A DNA stretch of 64,000 bases, taken from positions 1-64,000 of the forward strand of contig MGRJ01000022.1 in the NCBI GenBank assembly GCA_001798135.1. The letters run 5' to 3'. The translations under genes were made by a program, and so were the position numbers. Shown piece after piece: positions 17,899 to 25,646 of the stretch. The stretch is from Deltaproteobacteria bacterium RIFCSPHIGHO2_02_FULL_40_28 (lineage in GTDB: Bacteria > UBA10199 > 2-12-FULL-40-28). Every line of letters begins with the position of its first letter. Position 1 is the first letter of the stretch. The notes beneath the pieces are model-generated. The model worked only from the letters and a program-made list of their open reading frames with translations. It searched no databases and was not told the origin of the DNA.

Positions 17899-19053
17899 TT
17901 ATAATTCCGGAATTACTGATTCTAGAAAATATTCAAAAGGACAAACTAAAATATCACCAATTTTTTGAGATTTGTCTCCTTGAAAGACAATGTATTTTTC
18001 TCCCTTTTTTCCAGTGAGATGTTCGAAGGCTTGTAGGCCTTTAACTTGTTTTTTTTCTATCTTTGTTCCAGCCTTAACCTCAATGAGCACTATTTTTTTT
18101 TCAGTTTGTATTACTAAATCTACTTCATTTCCTGTATCAGTGCGAAATGAAAAAAAACGCCAATCTTTTTTTGTTGCTTGAGCATAAAAATAACACTGAA
18201 GGATGAACCAGTGCTCAAATAAATGTCCCAATTCTGTGGGGGTAAAATCTTTTTGTACTAAACCCAAAATGGCGTGGCGTACACCCAGATCGAATAAAAA
18301 AATACGATCGCGTTGGCTAATTCTACGATGATCAGAAGCTGATGTAAAAGGAGAAAGACGTACTGCTAGGAGTGTATCTTCAAGTACAGAATAAAATCTT
18401 CTGATCGTATCTTTGGTAACTTCTGAGTCACTTGAAATTTTGGAGTAGTTAATCCATAAGCCACTTTGCCCCGCTGCTAATTCCAAAAAGCGGGTATAAG
18501 CTCCCACATTGCGTGTAAGACTTTCGGCCTGAATTTCTTCTCTGATGTAAATGTTTGTGTAAGATTTAAGCATTTCCAAACCAGTTAAATCATCTAAGTA
18601 AATTCCAGGAAGGCTTCCTCGTGTGAGACATTTGTGTAAGTCAAATTTTTCTTTAAGTTCCCAGTACAATAAAGGAGAAAGGTGTTCTTCAATAATACGA
18701 CCAGGCAAAAGATTAGCACCCCCTCGTTTCAATTTGCGTGCACTCGAGCCAGTTAAAATAAAACGCGCTGTATATTTTTCATCCACCAGGAATTGGATTA
18801 TGTTGAGAAGCGAAGGGATGCGTTGAATTTCATCAATAAGAATAAGTTTGGGCTGATGGAGGGCCAACAATTCTCTTTTTACTAATCCGGGGTCTTTAAG
18901 ATATTTGAGGTATTGTTCTTCATCTGCAAGGTTTAAAATATAATCTGGACTTAAGCTTTTGACTAAAGTGGATTTTCCTACTTGGCGTGGACCAAGCAAT
19001 AAAACACTTTTTTTATTGGCTTTTAAGCGTTTTTCTATGATTCTGGATAGCAT
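17899..19053 (-). CDS. AAA ATPase with DUF4143 (PD-(D/E)XK-like) C-terminus
   Basis: A 384-residue P-loop ATPase. The Walker A is GPRQVGKST near residue 21 and the Walker B-like ILIDEIQRIP is near 73. The C-terminal half is DUF4143, ending with a PD-(D/E)XK-like core (EVDLVIQ then VLIEVKAG near 320-340). I start it at the ATG at 19053; the frame extends to a TTG at 19068, which lies inside a palindrome. The family is widespread and often horizontally moved; its function is not settled. A second, diverged copy lies at 39107. The gene points away from the cobalamin riboswitch. Confidence 0.88.
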   Translation of the reverse strand: MLSRIIEKRLKANKKSVLLLGPRQVGKSTLVKSLSPDYILNLADEEQYLKYLKDPGLVKRELLALHQPKLILIDEIQRIPSLLNIIQFLVDEKYTARFILTGSSARKLKRGGANLLPGRIIEEHLSPLLYWELKEKFDLHKCLTRGSLPGIYLDDLTGLEMLKSYTNIYIREEIQAESLTRNVGAYTRFLELAAGQSGLWINYSKISSDSEVTKDTIRRFYSVLEDTLLAVRLSPFTSASDHRRISQRDRIFLFDLGVRHAILGLVQKDFTPTELGHLFEHWFILQCYFYAQATKKDWRFFSFRTDTGNEVDLVIQTEKKIVLIEVKAGTKIEKKQVKGLQAFEHLTGKKGEKYIVFQGDKSQKIGDILVCPFEYFLESVIPEL

Positions 19054-19054
19054 A

Positions 19055-19081
19055 TAATCTATTTTCAATGGAAATAGATTA
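19055..19081. promoter_or_regulatory. Palindrome at the start of the DUF4143 gene
   Basis: Perfect 10-bp arms TAATCTATTT and AAATAGATTA with a seven-base spacer, ending one base from the ATG at 19053. The position suits an operator or a start-occluding hairpin. The second DUF4143 gene also has palindromes at its start codon, of different sequence. Confidence 0.5.
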
Positions 19082-19149
19082 ATGTCAAGCTTTTTTCAAA
19101 TTCATCTCCATTCTCTTGACTTATTTTTTGGAAATGACTAAGCCAGCCC

Positions 19150-19343
19150 CATCAGGTTCACCCATGGTGGGTGATGAAAAGGGAAGATGGTGTAAGTCCA
19201 TCACGGTCCCGCCGCTGTAACTCTAACCCTTCGGGGTAAAACCACAAAAGTCACTGTCCGCCAAAGGCGAATGGGAAGACGGTTTTAAGAGAAGTCAGAA
19301 GACCTGCCTGAGACAAGGTTACCTTGTAATATGCGAGGACATC
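19150..19343 (+). ncRNA. Cobalamin riboswitch and leader
   Basis: Clear cobalamin aptamer features in order: CAGGTTCACCC at the 5' side, the core GGGAAGATGGTGTAAGTCC, CCCGCCGCTGTAA, and the B12 box AGTCAGAAGACCTGCC at 19293-19308. The 5' CAGGT can pair with ACCTG of the B12 box to close P1. After the aptamer comes a small hairpin, ACAAGGTTACCTTGT (19313-19327), then GCGAGGA just before the ATG at 19344. That spacing suggests control of ribosome access rather than an intrinsic terminator, as no T tract is present (inferred). It is expected to lower expression of the downstream lipoprotein genes when cobalamin is abundant. Confidence 0.95.
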
Positions 19344-20996
19344 ATGCGGTCTTTTGTTCTTATTTTTATTTTCTTTTTCTGCCTTACGGCCTGCCAAAAT
19401 ACGGGTTTTGTTTTTGATTCTGAGCCAGGTTCTGATGATGACGTCCCAGACACTAACGAAAGTCCTACTCCTTTAAATCCCATAGATCCCACAACAAGTA
19501 GTGTTTCTCTTTTGTCTCTTAATTTGGAGCAAGAAGGAGAAGTTTTTATTCTTGAGGTGGGTCAAACCCAAGACTTAAGTTTTCAGGTTCAATTTTCTGA
19601 TGGCACCATTGAAAATTCAATCACTTCCATTCTCAACTGGCCCAATGGAAGTACAGAAACCATTTTATGGCAAAGTGATAACACAACTGTTGCATCAGTA
19701 GATCAGGGAAGGGTTACAGCCTTGCACGAAGGAGTAGCCTTAATTGGTGCAAGCGTAGGTGAAAAAAATATCCTTGTTGATTTTGTGGTCAATCCTCAAA
19801 CTTCATCTGAAAAAACTCTCACACAGCTTTCTTTTTACCAAGACTCTTATTCACAAACAAGTTCTCGCAGTTTTTTAATAACACTGGATGGAAGTTATTC
19901 TGACCAAACTAGTTTTTCCAACCAGTATGCCGATAATGTTTCTTTAAGATTGGGATGCTCACTTTTACTTTCAAGTAGTCGTCCTGCAGTGGCCGAAATT
20001 ACTCAAGCGGGTGCTGTTATTCCTAAAGCAAATGGGGCAACAAACTTGATTGCTGCTTGCGGCAGTGTGCAGACCTTAAGTGTTTTAACAATTTCTGGTT
20101 TAGATGTCGATGCTCCTTTTGCAGGAACAGAAACCCTGGAATCACTTGCTATTGTTGGGTTAGAGGATGAACAAACATCCGGAAGCGAAGCTTCCCTTTT
20201 TTGTGATGTGACTTTTAATGGCGGGACTGTTTCAAATGCTTCTGGAGATTTTGTTTCACCCGGAGGACAAATTTATTCCATCATTTGGTCTAGTTCCGAT
20301 GAAAGTATTTTTTCTATCGATGAAAATACTGTGAATTTTCTGGTTTATGGTGAAGCCACCCTTCAAGCTGAAGTTGATGGCATGAGTACGACACAAGAGA
20401 TTGCTGTAAAAATGTCTACCGAATGGGCTGCAACCAGTACAGATTATTTTCTTTCCAGTAATGATGAATTTACCCTCACAGAGGAAACTAATGGTGGTTA
20501 CGGTTCCTATCCTAATGCTCTCTATGGTGCACCCTGGACTGGAGGGACCGATGTAGTTTCTTTAGGCGGTGGTGGATCCATTCTTATTCATCTTCAGGAT
20601 TATGTTGTGGTCGATGGAGTGGGTGTTGATTTTACTGTTTTTGAAAATCCTGTTTTAGCCGATGTACTTTTTGCTGAACGTGCACGAGTTTTGGTGAGTG
20701 AAAACGGAACAGATTTTTTTGAATTTTCTTGTGATGAATGGAATACAGCAGAAAATTATCCAGGATGTGCAGGAGTTAATCCTGTAAATGCGCTGGCTAG
20801 TCCCTTTAATCCTTCTATTTCTGGAGGAGATAGTTTTGATTTAGCCGATGTTGGTTTAACATCGGTTTCTTATATTTTAATTGAAGACTTAAATACCTGC
20901 GTAGAAGGTGATCCCACTTATCCCTTATGTGGAGTCAGTTATACTCAGGGTTTTGATTTAGATTCTCTGGTGATCATTAATGGTCAACAGGAATAA
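19344..20996 (+). CDS. Lipoprotein with Ig-like repeats, under B12 riboswitch
   Basis: A 550-residue predicted outer-surface lipoprotein. The signal peptide ends in a lipobox near residue 17 (CLTACQN). An acidic/Pro linker is followed by two or three BIG2-like repeats; each has the WxSxNxxVAxV style (ILWQSDNTTVASVDQGRVTA near 112, IIWSSSDESIFSI near 313). The C-terminal ~170 residues (LGGGGSILIHLQDY, VDGVGVDFTVFENP, SYILIEDL, GFDLDSLVIING) look like a galactose/discoidin-like beta-sandwich found in various cell-surface proteins. It begins directly after the riboswitch and is therefore predicted to be cobalamin-repressed. A role in corrinoid capture is inferred from regulation, not from family. 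Confidence 0.85.
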   Translation: MRSFVLIFIFFFCLTACQNTGFVFDSEPGSDDDVPDTNESPTPLNPIDPTTSSVSLLSLNLEQEGEVFILEVGQTQDLSFQVQFSDGTIENSITSILNWPNGSTETILWQSDNTTVASVDQGRVTALHEGVALIGASVGEKNILVDFVVNPQTSSEKTLTQLSFYQDSYSQTSSRSFLITLDGSYSDQTSFSNQYADNVSLRLGCSLLLSSSRPAVAEITQAGAVIPKANGATNLIAACGSVQTLSVLTISGLDVDAPFAGTETLESLAIVGLEDEQTSGSEASLFCDVTFNGGTVSNASGDFVSPGGQIYSIIWSSSDESIFSIDENTVNFLVYGEATLQAEVDGMSTTQEIAVKMSTEWAATSTDYFLSSNDEFTLTEETNGGYGSYPNALYGAPWTGGTDVVSLGGGGSILIHLQDYVVVDGVGVDFTVFENPVLADVLFAERARVLVSENGTDFFEFSCDEWNTAENYPGCAGVNPVNALASPFNPSISGGDSFDLADVGLTSVSYILIEDLNTCVEGDPTYPLCGVSYTQGFDLDSLVIINGQQE

Positions 20997-21013
20997 ATCT
21001 TAAAGGAGAAATT

Positions 21014-22546
21014 ATGGTTGCCCCTTTAGTTTATTTGGCCCTTGCGGCCGTGCCTTTTATTGCGAGTTGTATGAAAAACGAGGAAGAAGGAGAAACGCCT
21101 ACTCCCGTTGGTCCAGTAACAAATCCCGAAGGAGATACACCCGAAGCTTCCCTAGACACAGGGGTAGATAGTGGAGGAACAACTCCAACAGGTGATGCAT
21201 ATGTTGACGCTGCTATTCCCTCAAATGTAGGCACTTTTGATATCGAAGGGAGTGTTTTTTCTTCACTGTGGGTTAACAATGAAGGTGAAGAGCAGTTTTA
21301 TTATGTGCACAAAGTGGGAGGAACTACCGTTGATGATCCAACAACTCCCGAGCCGGATCCTGTTACTGTTCCCCAAGAATTTTACTTGGGCCAATGCAGC
21401 ACTCTTCCCATTTCTCCAGATCAACAAACAGCTATTTGTGATGATTTAGGTTATGCACTTCCGTTTTCAGATCAAATTGCAGTTTCTTCCCATGTAAAAA
21501 ATTATGAGATTGATGGGGAAGGCGTCATTGTGGTGCCTTACAATAGTGTTGGCCAGGACATGATAGAGGTTGCTAGCACCGATGCTATCACGCTTCAAGA
21601 CTCAGCCGATCATCAAGGTGTGTTTGTGTATGCCACTGATGGAACTTTGTATGCCAATCATAATCTGGCATCAATGACCACAGACTCTGGCTGGAAACTC
21701 TCCGGTGCTGAAGATAGTGCTTATATTTCTGGCCAAAACGAATTGGCTGTTAGTTTTTCCCAGTTTGCAAGTGGAGCAAAAGCGGGTGATGAGAATGTAA
21801 TCACAAATCAATACAACATGGCCTATCCACCAGGAGCTATTGCCTATCTTAACATTGAAAATCCCCTCGATCAAAATCCAAATGTGCGTGTAGTTGAATT
21901 AACCGATGGTGTTGATTATTTCTACAATCCAACAGCCATGCATTTAAAGGATGGTCGCTTGGAAGTTGTGGCTAACTTAGGTACAGGAGATGGAGTTCCA
22001 GTTAAACTTTCTATTGATCCAAGACAAAATGATCTTTCTCTTTCAGGAGCCTTAACGATTGTTACCGAAGGCATTCCTGTTGGAGGTGCTTACAATGCCA
22101 CAGCTACAGAATCGGGGGATTTTTTATTAACAGGAGCCACTGGTTTTGGTGAAGAAAATACGGGTAGCCTTACTCGCATTGCCTCTGATGCCAGTGTGAT
22201 ACCCTATAACGATCTGCCAAATGATTTTACTTTTGTGGCAGGTGCAGAAGGTTTTCATGACGTGGAAGGTCAAGAGGCCCTTGGAAATTATGGTGTGGTT
22301 GTTTCTGGTCAATACGAATACGTTCCAGGAGAAGCAAGCGACGCCTCTCTTTGGTGGTATTACAATGGAAATTGGACAGATTTAGCTTTTGAAGATGCCA
22401 CTGGTGCCCAAGGATTTGCGCTTCCTCCAGTTGTGATGGAGGCGAGTGCTTATGGCAAACAAGGGTCACTTATTTTAGCTCCTGTTTCAGGAATTCGCAC
22501 CGAAACAAGCCCAGTAACCCGTGTGAATGTCTTTGCAACGAATTAA
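21014..22546 (+). CDS. Predicted lipoprotein, beta-propeller-like, B12-riboswitch operon
   Basis: A 510-residue protein with a short signal peptide and lipobox (PFIASC, Cys near residue 19), then an acidic low-complexity linker. The mature part is built from strand-rich blocks such as YNMAYPPGAIAYLNIENP, LKDGRLEVVANLG and NYGVVVSGQYEYVPG, suggestive of a beta-propeller, with no recognisable catalytic motif. It lies 17 bases after the preceding gene with AAAGGAG before its ATG, and its end overlaps the next open frame, so the three lipoproteins read as one operon. The family is not recognised. Confidence 0.8.
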   Translation: MVAPLVYLALAAVPFIASCMKNEEEGETPTPVGPVTNPEGDTPEASLDTGVDSGGTTPTGDAYVDAAIPSNVGTFDIEGSVFSSLWVNNEGEEQFYYVHKVGGTTVDDPTTPEPDPVTVPQEFYLGQCSTLPISPDQQTAICDDLGYALPFSDQIAVSSHVKNYEIDGEGVIVVPYNSVGQDMIEVASTDAITLQDSADHQGVFVYATDGTLYANHNLASMTTDSGWKLSGAEDSAYISGQNELAVSFSQFASGAKAGDENVITNQYNMAYPPGAIAYLNIENPLDQNPNVRVVELTDGVDYFYNPTAMHLKDGRLEVVANLGTGDGVPVKLSIDPRQNDLSLSGALTIVTEGIPVGGAYNATATESGDFLLTGATGFGEENTGSLTRIASDASVIPYNDLPNDFTFVAGAEGFHDVEGQEALGNYGVVVSGQYEYVPGEASDASLWWYYNGNWTDLAFEDATGAQGFALPPVVMEASAYGKQGSLILAPVSGIRTETSPVTRVNVFATN

Positions 22547-22556
22547 AGGAGTTTTA

Positions 22557-23813
22557 ATGAAAAACCTATTTTATCTTTTGTTACTCATTACAAGTTTAAT
22601 AGCCTGCGGATCGCTTAAACAGCAATCTGCAGCTGATGAAGGAGAAGCCGAAGAGGCTGGGGATATTATTCCTGATCCAGATATTGACGTGAGTGAAGAG
22701 GAAATTATCCAGGAAATCCTCTTTTTATTTGGAACAGATTATACTTCTTCTGGTCAATTGTATGTAACTGATGCCGATCCCATTACAGAACTTTTAAATT
22801 CTGGGCTTGCAAGTCTTGGCTCTTCTGCTGTGATTCGTTTTTTTGATGGGTTGCTTTATGTTCTGCATGATGGGTATTCCTTTTTTAGTTCAGATAATGT
22901 GCAAATTATCGATTCGGCAAACAGTTTTGCAACCCAAAATACGTGGTCCACAGGAAATAGCACTAACCCGCACGACCTTGTAGTTGTTGAAAATACCGCT
23001 TATATTACTCTTTATGATGCTGGCAGTGACCCCTCTAATTTAGCTGACAATGGACATCCTGGAGATCTTATTGTGATGGATTTGGCTACTGGCAGCATTA
23101 CAAAAAGAATGAGTTTTTATGATTATCTCAATGTTGATGCCGATATGATGGCTAGAGCTGATCAGATGGTTGTTGTCGGAAACAGGCTTTATGTGTGCAT
23201 CCAGGATTTTGGAAGTGATTTTACTCCTAATGCCCCGGGGAAGTTGGCTGTTATTGATCTGGCCACTAACGAGATTGAAACGGTTTATACTTTAACAGGA
23301 TGGAATCCTGTAGATATTGTTTATTCAGAAACGGCCAATAAGCTTTTTGTTGCCCAGTCGGCAGGGTATGGAGCTTATGATTTTGCAGCCACAGATCATG
23401 GAGGAATTGAAATTGTTCCCTTGAGCAGCCCAACCGCCACCATTTTTTTAACCGATGATATTGCCGATGGGTATATCGAGCGTCTGGTTGTTTCTGAAGG
23501 AAGAGTTTTTGCTGTAGCTTCAGAATTGCAATTTGCTCCTGTGTTTTTGTTTTTATCGGATGTGTGGGTGATGGATGAAAATAACGAGGCAGAAGCTGGT
23601 CTTTCTGTTTTTAGTGCAGATAATGCCGATATTCGTGATATGGTTGCAGATGGCAATGGTTCCTTGTGGATTGCACGAAGAACGATCGAAGTAGGCAGTG
23701 GTGATGCAACAGATCCTCACGTAGATGTGCTTAACAGCACAACGGGAGAAAGTATCGCATCGAATTTAACTTCCGACGTACCAATTACATCGATGGCAAT
23801 CGGACAATTTTAG
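22557..23813 (+). CDS. YncE/BtuG-like beta-propeller lipoprotein
   Basis: The frame is open from 22527, but I prefer the ATG at 22557, which follows AAAGGAG and gives a clean signal peptide with a lipobox (SLIACGS); 418 residues. Blades are visible as repeats of the type GLLYVLHDGY, NTAYITLYD, NRLYVCIQDFG, NKLFVAQSAGY, GRVFAVASE and GSLWIARR, each followed by a short LAVIDL-like strand. That is a YncE/SMP-30-style propeller of about seven blades. The Bacteroides surface protein BtuG, which captures cobalamin, has this general fold. Fold and riboswitch control suggest a similar job (inferred). No BtuB-like TonB receptor is adjacent. Confidence 0.83.
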   Translation: MKNLFYLLLLITSLIACGSLKQQSAADEGEAEEAGDIIPDPDIDVSEEEIIQEILFLFGTDYTSSGQLYVTDADPITELLNSGLASLGSSAVIRFFDGLLYVLHDGYSFFSSDNVQIIDSANSFATQNTWSTGNSTNPHDLVVVENTAYITLYDAGSDPSNLADNGHPGDLIVMDLATGSITKRMSFYDYLNVDADMMARADQMVVVGNRLYVCIQDFGSDFTPNAPGKLAVIDLATNEIETVYTLTGWNPVDIVYSETANKLFVAQSAGYGAYDFAATDHGGIEIVPLSSPTATIFLTDDIADGYIERLVVSEGRVFAVASELQFAPVFLFLSDVWVMDENNEAEAGLSVFSADNADIRDMVADGNGSLWIARRTIEVGSGDATDPHVDVLNSTTGESIASNLTSDVPITSMAIGQF

Positions 23814-23857
23814 AGGTGCTTGCCAATTATTTTTTCTTGTTTTAAACATTTACCTTC

Positions 23858-25018
23858 ATGCAAAAAAAACCTCTTCTCATCATTTTTTTCGTCATTTTTA
23901 TTGATCTGTTAGGCTTTGGCATTGTGATTCCCATCTTGCCTTATTACGCGGCTTCCTTTGGGGCTACAGCTACAAATCTTGGGTGGCTCATGATGTGTTA
24001 TTCGGCCATGCAGTTTCTTTTTTCTCCTTTCTGGGGAGGGCTTTCAGATCGTATTGGACGAAGACCTGTCATTCTTATTTGTTTGGTGGGGATTGGTAGT
24101 TCCCTTGTTTTGTTGGGTATGGCCAAGTCCATGGCATGGCTTTTTCTTGCTCGTCTTTTAGGGGGATTTTTCGGAGCCAACATTTCGGCCGCCACGGCTT
24201 ATATTGCCGATACGACCACCACGGAAAATCGTACCAAGGGTATGGGTATTATTGGAGCTGCTTTTGGTTTGGGTTTTTTATTTGGTCCTGCTTTAGGTGG
24301 AGTGCTTTCTCGTACCAGTTATGGTTTTCCTGCTCTTGTTGCTGCTGGTATTGCAGGGCTTAATTTTATTTTTGCTTTCTTTTTTTTAAAAGAACCCCGT
24401 TTAAACGAAAAAGAAAGAGCTACTCATCGAAGTCACCTTTCTTTATTTTTTATACGTCAAACCTTGCAAAAACAAAAAATAGCCTGGCCCATTTTGTTTT
24501 TTTTTCTAACAACCTTGGGTATTGCTCAATTAGAAACTGCTTTTGGTCTTTTTTTGCTCAAACGTTTTCATTTGGATGCCTACCATGCAGGATTAATTTT
24601 GGCTTTTATAGCTTTGGTGATGGTTTTTATTCAAGGAGGAGCCATTGGTTCCTTGGTTAAAAAATTTGGTGAAAAAAATCTCATTCGAGGCGGTTCTTTG
24701 TTAATGACTCTTGGTTTAGCTCTTGTGGCTGTGAGTTTTTTATTTAATCTTTCACTTGTTGGTTTTTTTATCCATGCCCTGGGTTATGCTGTGGTTAATC
24801 CTTCTCTTGCCGGCCTGGTTTCATCGGAAACCACGGGAGATGTACAGGGTTCTACCATGGGAGTTTATCATTCGGCAGGGAGTTTAGGACGTATTGTAGG
24901 CCCTCTTTTAGCCGGGAGACTTTTTGATTCTTTTGGTGAATCTTATCCGTTTCTTGTTGCTTGTCTCTTTTTTGTGCTGGTTTCATTTTTTGCTTCAGTC
25001 AAATTATCTCAAAAATAA
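23858..25018 (+). CDS. MFS transporter, DHA1/TetA-like
   Basis: A 386-residue permease with about 12 TM segments. The N-terminal half has FIDLLGFGIVIPILPYY and the MFS loop motif GGLSDRIGRRPV near residue 60, both typical of the TetA-like DHA1 drug:H+ antiporters. GAAFGLGFLFGPALGG near 132 is motif C, associated with antiport. It lies 44 bases after the third lipoprotein gene and could be the last gene of the riboswitch unit, which would raise the idea of corrinoid or precursor export or import, but that is speculation. Substrate unknown. Confidence 0.9.
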   Translation: MQKKPLLIIFFVIFIDLLGFGIVIPILPYYAASFGATATNLGWLMMCYSAMQFLFSPFWGGLSDRIGRRPVILICLVGIGSSLVLLGMAKSMAWLFLARLLGGFFGANISAATAYIADTTTTENRTKGMGIIGAAFGLGFLFGPALGGVLSRTSYGFPALVAAGIAGLNFIFAFFFLKEPRLNEKERATHRSHLSLFFIRQTLQKQKIAWPILFFFLTTLGIAQLETAFGLFLLKRFHLDAYHAGLILAFIALVMVFIQGGAIGSLVKKFGEKNLIRGGSLLMTLGLALVAVSFLFNLSLVGFFIHALGYAVVNPSLAGLVSSETTGDVQGSTMGVYHSAGSLGRIVGPLLAGRLFDSFGESYPFLVACLFFVLVSFFASVKLSQK

Positions 25019-25105
25019 TTTTCTCACCCTTTTTTTCTGGACAAGATTTTTCCCCCATAATAGAAGCCCGCATTACCTTTAATGTAGGGACTTTTTGAAG
25101 CCAAG

Positions 25106-25633
25106 ATGCTGAATTTTCAGGAATATAAAAAACAAATATGTGCCATTTTAATTGTGGTTTTGCTTGTTTTTTTTGGTATTGCAACCTGTCTCAGAAAAAC
25201 CGGGGATAATAGAGGTTTTGCACCTACACAACCCATTCCTTTTAGTCATAAAATACATGCGGGAGATAACCAAATTCCTTGTCAGTATTGTCATACAGGA
25301 GCCGATGAATCGCGTCATGCCACTATTCCCCCCATGAATGTATGCATGAACTGTCATAAAGTTGTAAAAACAGAGAGCCCCTTCATTCAAAAAATGGCTG
25401 AGATGTATCAAAAAGGTGAGCCTATCGAGTGGGTTCGGGTTCATGATCTTCCCGATCATGCTTATTTTTTCCATAAAAGACATATTCAGGTGGGAATTGA
25501 ATGTTCTACGTGTCATGGAGCTGTAGAAACAATGGATAAAATAAAACAGGAAAAAATTCTCAACATGGGTTTTTGTGTAGATTGCCATAAGACAAATAAA
25601 GCACCCACAGATTGCGTGGTTTGCCATCAGTAA
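25106..25633 (+). CDS. actA: Alternative Complex III pentaheme cytochrome c subunit
   Basis: A 175-residue protein with an N-terminal TM segment (residues ~11-27) and five CXXCH haem c motifs: CQYCH, CMNCH, CSTCH, CVDCH and CVVCH. Five haems in a class III-like arrangement followed at once by an ActB-type gene identify ActA. It passes electrons from the iron-sulphur/quinol part of ACIII towards the monohaem ActE or the oxidase, on the periplasmic side. It is first of the operon that runs to ctaB; spacing to the next gene is 13 bases. Confidence 0.93.
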   Translation: MLNFQEYKKQICAILIVVLLVFFGIATCLRKTGDNRGFAPTQPIPFSHKIHAGDNQIPCQYCHTGADESRHATIPPMNVCMNCHKVVKTESPFIQKMAEMYQKGEPIEWVRVHDLPDHAYFFHKRHIQVGIECSTCHGAVETMDKIKQEKILNMGFCVDCHKTNKAPTDCVVCHQ

Positions 25634-25646
25634 TGTGTAGGGAATT

